Shown piece after piece: positions 56,779 through 64,000 of a DNA stretch of 64,000 nt (positions within the stretch are counted from its first letter, which is position 1; every line of letters begins with the position of its first letter). Where the stretch lies: the NCBI GenBank assembly GCA_028571685.1, contig CM053144.1, positions 97,680,171 through 97,744,170 of the forward strand. Reading direction: 5' to 3'. The notes under the pieces were generated by a model. It saw only the letters and a list, made by a program, of their open reading frames with translations. It was not told where the DNA came from and did no database searches. The translations under genes and the position numbers were made by a program. This DNA comes from Heterohyrax brucei. Taxonomy: Eukaryota > Chordata > Mammalia > Hyracoidea > Procaviidae.

Positions 56779-57899
56779 ATGTATCTATATGTACATACAT
56801 ATACACATGCAAATTCGGTTAGTAGTTAATACAGTCAATCAAATAATTACTATTTATTAGATTCTATTCTACATAACTAATTTCTCTGTGCCTTGGCTCC
56901 CTCACCTGTCAGACTGAGATAATAAAAGTACAGATTAATAGTGTTATTTTAAGTTTAAATAAGACCGTGTGTATATAAAGCTCCCAGAACAGTAGTTAGT
57001 TTATATGTAAATGTCAGTTTGAAAAATACTATCTGTTATTATTTTATTATTATACCAATGCTCTTGTTTTCAAAATCATTTGTTGCTTACTCTCTTTTTA
57101 ACTAGATAATTATTAATAGCTATTCATGGTATGTGTGTAGACATATGTATATTTTGGTTTATAGATTACAAATAAATTATCTGTAAATTGTATTAGTCTT
57201 TTAAAAATCCTATCTATAATGCTTTTCTTCTAAATGTGGAAATCTCTAAGTTTTGTTTTATTATTATTGAGTTAAGTAAACTAAGGTTGAAGTATAGAAA
57301 CAAGTTCACATAGAGGAAAAATCCTGGTATATCATTTCCTCCCTAGAAATAGAGCCTGGAGCAGCATGGTAATTCTCTTGTCCTTTGTAGATAGAATTTT
57401 TTTTTTTTTTTTTTTTTTTAACAAACTGTGATCAATCAGGCTGTGGACAAAGGAAATAGATACAGTTTGGGAAGGAAGCTGAAAGAAAGGACTCATTAAA
57501 CCAGTATGATTTCCCTTCAAAGAGTATCATAGAGAGCCCTGTAAAAGGAAGTGAAGTCTTTCATTCCTGTGGAAAAACACATCAAGGAAAGATTCTCTCT
57601 GTCTCTCTCAGTATATATACATACACATACACATTATATAATTTTTTAATTTGCTGCAAAACACATGCTGCTATAAATGGCATATTCCCAGGCTTTCAGT
57701 GGCGTCTGATCATCTTTTACTTCTGGGAAAATAAAAGCTTAAGGGGAAAGGGAAGTTTAGTTTGTAATGAGCAGGTACTATTACTACTTGGTGAAGAGGG
57801 CGGTAGTGGGGACAGACGGGATGGGAGAGGGAAGCCGTAGCAGGGAAGAACTTACAGGATTTACTCCTACATGTGTTTTCTTCTTGAAAATTTTCTGTG
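56779..57899. other. Unannotated; poly-T near 57396
   Basis: AT-rich DNA with a ~24-base T run at 57396-57419 not attached to a recognisable SINE. No gene. Confidence 0.4.
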
Positions 57900-58720
57900 T
57901 TGCACAAATTGCCCTCAATAGTCTAATCGAACGTAAACGATAAAACCAACTGGCCGGATTTACTTAGGCAGCCATTTGAGCTGGCTTCTAATTCTCCTGG
58001 GTTATTTACCCTCTCTTTTCAAACAGCACTAAACAACCAAAACATATGAATGCTTAGCGGCTTGTTTACAGTGAAGAGCACGCCATTGCTATTGAATACT
58101 AATGACCAGCCTGGAGTTTAATTCAAAGCCAGCTACTCATTTAGGTACTGTATTGCCTCAGCCCGTCTGCAAAAGAGGTCAATCCATAGACGTAGTCGGT
58201 GGTGTGCCAATTAGCTACTTGGCTCTGGAACGCAGCTTCTGAGGGACTTTCAGAGTGTAAATTGCAAATTTTCTAATTGTTTTCCTTCTTCTCTTCAAAA
58301 CTAATGTTTTTGTTGGAAGAAGGACTTCATACCTCCCAATGTTTCACCCAATCTGCACTTAAGTGAATAAAACACTTTTTAGAATGACATTTAAGTGCAC
58401 AATTTGAAAGCATTAAAATGTACAGATAAAATTATCGTCAACTGCTTAATTCATGGTTTAAGTATTGCAAGAAGATGATAGCTGTTTTCTGATATTTACA
58501 GCACACAGGAAATCTTACAATGGACATTACTTGCTGGAATTGCAGTGTGAATCAGTGTTTCAGTCCTTTTAATACTGCATCAGCTGAAAACAAAGTGTCA
58601 GCAGAATGCTAGAAGTAAAGAGTCTGTTTTCCCCTACTCCACCCTCATTCCTGTTTCCATAATATTCAGATGAAACAGCAAGGGTTAACCTTAGAATTCA
58701 CCCCTTCTATGTGATGACAC
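57900..58720. other. Repeat-free block, candidate conserved non-coding DNA
   Basis: No repeat signature on either strand, balanced base composition, and several retained CpGs ('aatcgaacgtaaacgataaaacc', 'agacgtagtcggtggtg'). It has many homeodomain-type cores: CCAATTAGC at 58207, CTAATTG at 58273, and TTTAATTC at 58117. No open frame of note. Function is inferred from composition only. Confidence 0.3.
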
Positions 58721-59302
58721 AACCTCTTGCAGATCAGCCACAGTGTTGTATTGTCTATTTGTTAATTCAACTTTATTGTGTGGATGCATGAGAAAGAAAC
58801 TTCTTTAGCCTGTAAAACGTTTGTTTTTCTGCTTGTTTGGGTGAATTTAAAGTTGCATATTCTTCATTGAAACATATCACCTGTCAGTGATTCTGACAGG
58901 CAAATAATATATGGTTCCCACCCCTACTTCTAATGAATAGAAACTACCAATGTTGACTCATAAAGAGCTTGAGCAAAGTAGTTGCCAGAGCCTTGATGTG
59001 GAAATGCAATTTGGTAATCAAAGCATCTTGGAGTTCCAAGTTCCTTTAACTGCTCAGTGCTGGTCCCCACACTGAGAAGTAAGTAGGTGACAGGCCTCTT
59101 TCCTGTGGAGATCAGTAATGGGATCTGTTGCAATGCAGATGCGCAAATTTTTAAGCAGGGGGCTTGACCAATTAGTTGGCCCACGGGACTTAAGAATAAT
59201 TATAATAATTTATAATTCTTCTCTAATTTCATATAAAGAATTATTTACATGGCTGAGTCAGGGCCTTGTGATTTTTAGCAAATTCATCCCATTGATCATT
59301 TT
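58721..59302. other. Unannotated
   Basis: Opposed small frames at 58930-59184 and 59118-59315 have no domain. Confidence 0.4.
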
Positions 59303-59338
59303 AAGTTGCTGTTGACTCCAACTCATGGCGATCCCTCT
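59303..59338 (-). repeat. Tail-only AfroSINE/RTE fragment
   Basis: 'aagttgctgttgactccaactcatggcgatccc' is the reversed shared tail with no body, just ahead of a fuller antisense AfroSINE. Confidence 0.65.
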
Positions 59339-59344
59339 CAAATA

Positions 59345-59505
59345 AACAACCTCATTGTCCCTGAGTCAATTCCAAGTCAAAGTGACCCTATAACAGCACA
59401 GTAGAACTGTGCCATAGGGTTTCTAAGGAGTGGCTGTTTCATTCAAACTACTGGACCTTCTGGTTAGCAGCCATAGCTTTTAACTGCTGTGCTGCCAGGA
59501 TTCTG
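59345..59505 (-). mobile_element. AfroSINE, antisense short form
   Basis: 'acaacctcattgtccctgagtcaattccaagtcaaagtgaccct', 'gtagaactgtgccatagggtttctaaggagtggc', 'gccatagcttttaactgctgtgctgccaggattc'. Confidence 0.95.
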
Positions 59506-60420
59506 TAACAACCCCATAATTAAGCAAACAAGATGCTACCCAGTCCCATGCCATCTTTATGATTCATGGTACCTGTTTGAGTCCATTGTTATGGACACTG
59601 TATCAGTCTATCTCGTTGAGGACTCATCTTTGTTCATCCTTTCCACTTCACCTAACGTGATTTCCTTCTGAAGCAATCAACTCTCCTGGTAACAAATCCA
59701 AAGTAAGAGCACTGAAGTCTGGAACAATATTCTGTGATCCGCATTATTCTCATTGGCTAAATTTTGGAAGTACTAACCAGACCTTCCTTTCTAGCCTGCC
59801 TTAGCCTAGAAACTTTGATGAAACATGCCCACCACGGGTGACCCAGCTGGTATTTGAAATACTGGTGGCATAGTTTCCAGCACTGTAACCACAAGCAAGC
59901 TACCACGGTATGACAAACTACCACATGAGGGGTGGATCCAACACACTAGGTTAACAAATAAATAGATAATCCATGTGAATTTGATTTTCTGTTTGTCAAA
60001 AGACCTCATTCAGTCATGCAGATAATGGAGGTTACTATGTACGATTTATAAAGATCTAGAGGAAAATCTTGATATGAAGAGATGATTTCCAGGTTTTCCC
60101 ATCATAACTCTAATGATGTGAAAAAAAATCAATTAAGTTAATGAGAGTTAAGAAAAATACACAAGAAATTTATAATCATAGACCTTTTCTATTAGTAAGG
60201 CTGAAAAAATGATTAGTAATGTAGTCATATACTCAGGCAATTTTTACAAAGGAAATTTCAGTCTGCCATTTTGTAGGGCTTATTTTTTTATACAACTATT
60301 AAGGGATTACTTCAAAGAATCTCAAACTACTTTGTTGTATTAGGCATAACATGCTAGTTTATACTGTAGTGAAGTATTAGCAGCTTCAGATAAAGGAGGG
60401 TAAAGATAGAGGAAGCAGCC
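59506..60420. other. Largely unannotated
   Basis: About 59760-59990 on the minus strand resembles the RTE 5' UTR in reverse ('agcctgccttagcctagaaactttg', 'ggtgacccagctggtatttgaaatactggtggcatagtttccagc'), so a short antisense RTE 5' fragment is likely there. No gene. Confidence 0.5.
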
Positions 60421-60765
60421 CCCACTTGTCTGTCAGTGGAGGCTTGCTTCTTGCTGGGATGCACGAACCTATGCTTCTGGTATTTAGGTACTAGCAGGGT
60501 CACCAAGGTGGACAAGTTTCAGCTGAGCTTCCAGACTAAGACAGACTAGAAAGAGGGACCCAGCAGTCTACTTCTGAAAGGACTGAGCCAGTGGAAACCT
60601 TATGAACAGCAGCTAAACATTGTCAGATGTGTTGCCAGAAAGTGAACCCCTGAGGTTGAAAGGCACTCAGAAAACGACTGGGGGAGAGCTGCTTCCTCAA
60701 AGTAGAGTTGACCTTAACAGGGTAGATGGAGTAAGGCCTCTGGGATCTTCGTTTGCTGATGTGGC

Positions 60766-61520
60766 ATGACTCAAAATGAGAAGAAACAGCTGCAAATATC
60801 CACTAATAATCAGGACATGGAATGTATGAGTATGAATCTAGGAAAACTGGAAACTGTCAAAAATGAAATGGAATGTATACACATAGACATCCTAGGCATC
60901 AGTGAGCTGAAATGGACCAGTTTCGGTCATTTTGAATCTGACAATCATATAGTCTACTGTGCTGGGAATGAAAACTTGAAGAGGAAAGGGTTGCATCCAA
61001 CATCAAAAAGAACATTTCAAGATCTGTCCTGAAGTACAATGCTGCCAGTGATAGGATAATAGCCACATGCCTACAAGGAAGCTCAGTTAATGTGACTGTC
61101 ATTCAAATTTACTCACCAACCACTAAAGCCAAAGATGAAGATGTTGAAGATTTTTGCGAGCTTCTGCAGTCTGAATTTGATCGAACATGCAATCAAGACA
61201 CATGAATAACTACAGGTGACTGGAATGCAACAGCTGAAAGCAAAGAAGAATCGACAGTTGGAAAATATAGCCTTTGTGATAGAAATAATGCCAGAGATCA
61301 CATGACAGAATTTTGCAAGACTAACTACTTCTTCGTTGCCAATACCTTTTTTAACCAACACAAACGGCAACTGTACACATGGACCTCACCAGATGGAATG
61401 CATGGAAACCAAATTGACTACATCTGTGGAAGAAGACAATGGAAAAGCTCCATATCAGCAGTCAGAACAAGACCAAGTGCTGACATCATCAATTGCTCAC
61501 CTGCAAATGCAAACTGAAAC
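60766..61520 (+). pseudogene. RTE endonuclease domain remnant
   Basis: The first open piece reads MNLGKLETVKNEMECIHIDI, then LGISELKWTSFGHFESDNHI, the N-terminal APE-type endonuclease with the catalytic Glu in SELKW. A later piece reads 'GDWNA' (after an in-frame stop), then RQLYTWTSPDGMHGNQIDYI. The final Asp-His active-site segment is lost: where the inverted copy at 11497-11755 keeps bases for CGTNH, this copy has a short deletion (near 61482). Confidence 0.85.
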
Positions 61521-62149
61521 TGAAGAAAATTAGAAAAAGTCTATGAGAACCAAAGTATATATTCCTCCTGACTTTAAAGACCATCTCAAGAACAGATTCA
61601 ATGTGCTGATCGCTAATTACTGAGGACCAGATGAACTGTGGAATGACATCAAAGACATCATCCATGAAGAGAGCAAGAGGTCTTTTAAAAGACAGGAAAA
61701 AAGAAAAGACCAAATTGGATGTCAGGAGAGATTCTGAAACTTGTTCTTGAATGCCAAGCAGCTAAAGCAAAAGGAAGGAATGGAGAAGTAAAGGACCTAA
61801 ACAGAAGATTTCAAAGGGCAGTTTGAGAAGAGAAAAGAAAGTATTACAATGACATGTGCAAAGAGCTGGAAATGGAAAACCAGAAGGGAAGAACACATTC
61901 TGTGTTTCTCAAGCTCAAAGAACAGAAAAAAAACATTCAAGCCTCAAGTTGCAATAGTGAACGATTCTACAGGGAAACTATTAAGTGATTCAGGGAGCAT
62001 CAAAAGATGATGGAAGAAATACACAGAGTCATTACACCAAAAAGAACTGGTTGATGTTCAGCCATTTGAAGAAGTAGCATATGATCAGGAACCAATGTTA
62101 CTGAAGGAAGACATCGAAGATGCATTGAAGGCATTGGCATAAAACAAGG

Positions 62150-63220
62150 CTCCAGGAATTGATGGAATATCAGTTGAGATATTTCAGCAAACAGATGTAG
62201 CACTGGAAGTGCTCAGTCATCTATGCCAAGAAATTTGGAGGACAGCCACCTGGCCAAATGACTGAAAGAGATTCATATTTGTGCCCATTCCAAAGAAAGG
62301 TGATCCAACAGAATGTGGAAATTACCAAACAATGTCACTGATATCACATGCAAGTAAAATTTTGCTCAAGATTGTTCAAAAGCAACTGCAACAGTATATT
62401 GACAAAGAACTGCCAGAAATTCAAACTAGATTCAGAAGAAGATGTGGAACCAGAATACCAGCAAGATGTTTACTTGTGTTTCATTGACTATGCAAAAGCA
62501 TTTGACTGTGTGGATCATCTGAATTATGCCTAACATTTTCGGAGAATGGGAATTCCAGAACACCTAATTGTGCTCTTAAGGAATCTGCTTATGAATTGAG
62601 AGGCAGTTGTGTGAACAGAAAAAAGGGACGCTGCATGTTTTAAAGTCAGGAAAGGTGTACGCGAGGGTTGTATCCTTTCACCATACCTTTTTAATCTATA
62701 TGCCAAGCAAATAATCCAAGAAGCTGGACTATACGAAGAACAATGATGCATCAGAATTGGAGAATGACTCATTAAAAACTGATGGTATGCAGACGATACC
62801 ACCTTACTTGCTGGAAATGAAGATTTGAGAAACTAATGAAGATCAAAGACCACAGCCTTCAGTATGGATTGCACCTCAACATCAGGAAAACAAATATCCT
62901 CACAACTGGACCAGTGAGCTATATTGTCATGAATGGAGAAATGATGGAGGTTGTCAGGCATTTCATTTTATTTGGGTCCACAATCAACACCCATGGAAGC
63001 AGCAGTCAAGAAATAAAAGGATGCGTTGCATTGGGAAAATCTGCTGCAAAGACCTCTTCAAACTATTTAAAAGTAATGATGTCACCTTGAAGATTAAAAC
63101 ATGCCTGAGCCAAGCCACAGTAGTTTCAATCAGATCATATGCGTGCAAAAGCTGGACAGTGAACAAAGAAGACAAAAGAACTGATGGCTTTGATTTGTGG
63201 TGTTGGAGAAGAATGTAGAA
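62150..63220 (+). pseudogene. RTE reverse transcriptase and C-terminal remnant
   Basis: Pieces read APGIDGISVEIFQQTD, PIPKKGDPTECGNYQTMSLI, CFIDYAKAFDCVDH (palm motif A with its Asp), REGCILSPYLFN, and YADDTTLLAGNED (catalytic YADD at 62786-62797). The C-terminal segment follows (IRSYACKSWTVNKEDK, DLWCWRRM). Frame changes occur near 62487, 62533 and 62590-62830. It would copy RTE RNA, and probably SINE RNA, if intact. Confidence 0.9.
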
Positions 63221-63558
63221 TGTCCTGTGGACCGCCAAAAGAATCAACAGATCTGCTCTGGAAAAAGTGCAACCAGAGTCCTCCTTGGAAGCAAAGATGA
63301 CAAGACTGCATCTTACATACTTTGGACATGTTGTCAGGAAAGATCAGTCTCTGGAGAAGGACATCATGCTTGGTAGAATAGAGGTTAGTGAAAAAGTGGA
63401 AAACCCTTGATGAGATGGATTGACACAGTGGCTGCAACAGTGGGCTTAAACAGAAAAATGATTGTGGACATGGTGCAAGACCAAGCAATGTTTCATTCTG
63501 TTGTTCATAGGGTCAGTGTGAGTTGTAACCAACTGGATGGCACATAACAACAAGATAA

Positions 63559-64000
63559 AATGTATTTTTCATTTACATAAAGTCCACAGCAGGTTGCGTA
63601 ACTCTCCAAGGCAGCTAAACTCAACACGATGGTACTTTTCAGACTTTTTCAAATGTGTAGGTCAGATCCTAACAATAAATGACCTTAACTTCTTCATCAA
63701 AAGGGAAAAGGGGTAGAGCCAACCTGCAGACTCATGGAAAGGCTTTTCTGTGGTTCACATTGGACATAACACTCCCTGCTTCTGCTCACATCTCACTGGC
63801 AAAAGCTAGTCCTGTGGTTCCTTCTCACTAGAAGGGAACTGGAATGTGGAGGAAAAGACAGCATGTTTGGTAAGCGTCAGCATCTTCATCAAATTAGAGC
63901 ATTATGTTTTCATTCATCTTTTAAAAACCAGCTCTGAGACAGAACTTAAGGTTACCAGTATTCTTTTCCCCAAAGACTATTTTTCAAAATTTACAAAGAG
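63559..64000. other. Unannotated
   Basis: No feature recognised to the end of the window. Confidence 0.4.

Larger units (their letters stand above)
60421..63558 (+). mobile_element. RTE LINE, near full length, inactive
   Basis: Starts 'CCCACTTGTCTGTCAGT', as does the copy at 9796, and ends 'ggtcagtgtgagttgtaaccaactggatggcacataacaacaa'. Order: ~340-base 5' UTR, endonuclease, linker, reverse transcriptase, C-terminal region, short 3' UTR without poly-A but with an ACAACAA end, typical of the RTE clade. At ~3.1 kb it is close to full RTE length. At least six frame breaks or stops make it inactive. Confidence 0.9.

Noticed and set aside
1-64000. CRISPR arrays, operons, bacterial promoters, or tRNA and rRNA genes
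   Set aside because: Repeat content is that of a mammalian genome. The only tRNA-like sequences are the heads of AfroSINE and MIR copies, and none folds as an intact tRNA by eye.

Overview
This is a stretch of AT-rich mammalian nuclear DNA with no protein-coding gene that I can support. Its commonest repeat is a tRNA-derived SINE of the AfroSINE type. About 30 copies lie here in both orientations, with a tRNA-like promoter half and a 3' half built around a 'GACTC..TGGCA' tail. There are also RTE-clade LINEs whose 3' end resembles that SINE tail. AfroSINEs with RTE partners point to an afrotherian, most likely a proboscidean or close relative; this is inferred from repeat content alone.

Layout. 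1-9.8 kb: sparse sequence with a MER5-like hAT remnant, a 5'-truncated RTE, a MIR, four AfroSINEs, one mariner arm, and an old L1 split by a SINE. 9.8-17.8 kb: an RTE LINE carrying two nested L1 insertions and an apparent inversion between them. 18-24 kb: MaLR-type LTRs, AfroSINEs and a ~300-bp inverted duplication. 25.7-28.5 kb: two adjacent antisense L1 3' ends. 29.5-36.4 kb: an old L1 split by a SINE, L2 copies split by an LTR and by SINEs, and a Tigger-type transposon that keeps GC-rich internal sequence. 38.9-47.1 kb: a MER5 element split by an L1, then a dense AfroSINE cluster with a polypurine tract and a short RTE deletion derivative. 48.5-49.05 and 56.2-56.8 kb: two copies of a mariner-derived fold-back element with the same unusual inverted architecture. 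57.9-58.7 kb: a repeat-free block that may be conserved non-coding DNA. 60.4-63.6 kb: a nearly full-length, decayed RTE that still encodes a YADD reverse-transcriptase motif.

Nothing here forms a pathway. The functional relationship visible is between parasites: the AfroSINE and RTE 3' ends are alike, as expected if the SINE uses the RTE enzyme. The most informative structures are the nested L1/RTE inversion, the fold-back mariner family and the inverted duplication near 20-24 kb. All boundaries and identities are by eye, and repeat family names come from remembered consensus patterns, not a database search.
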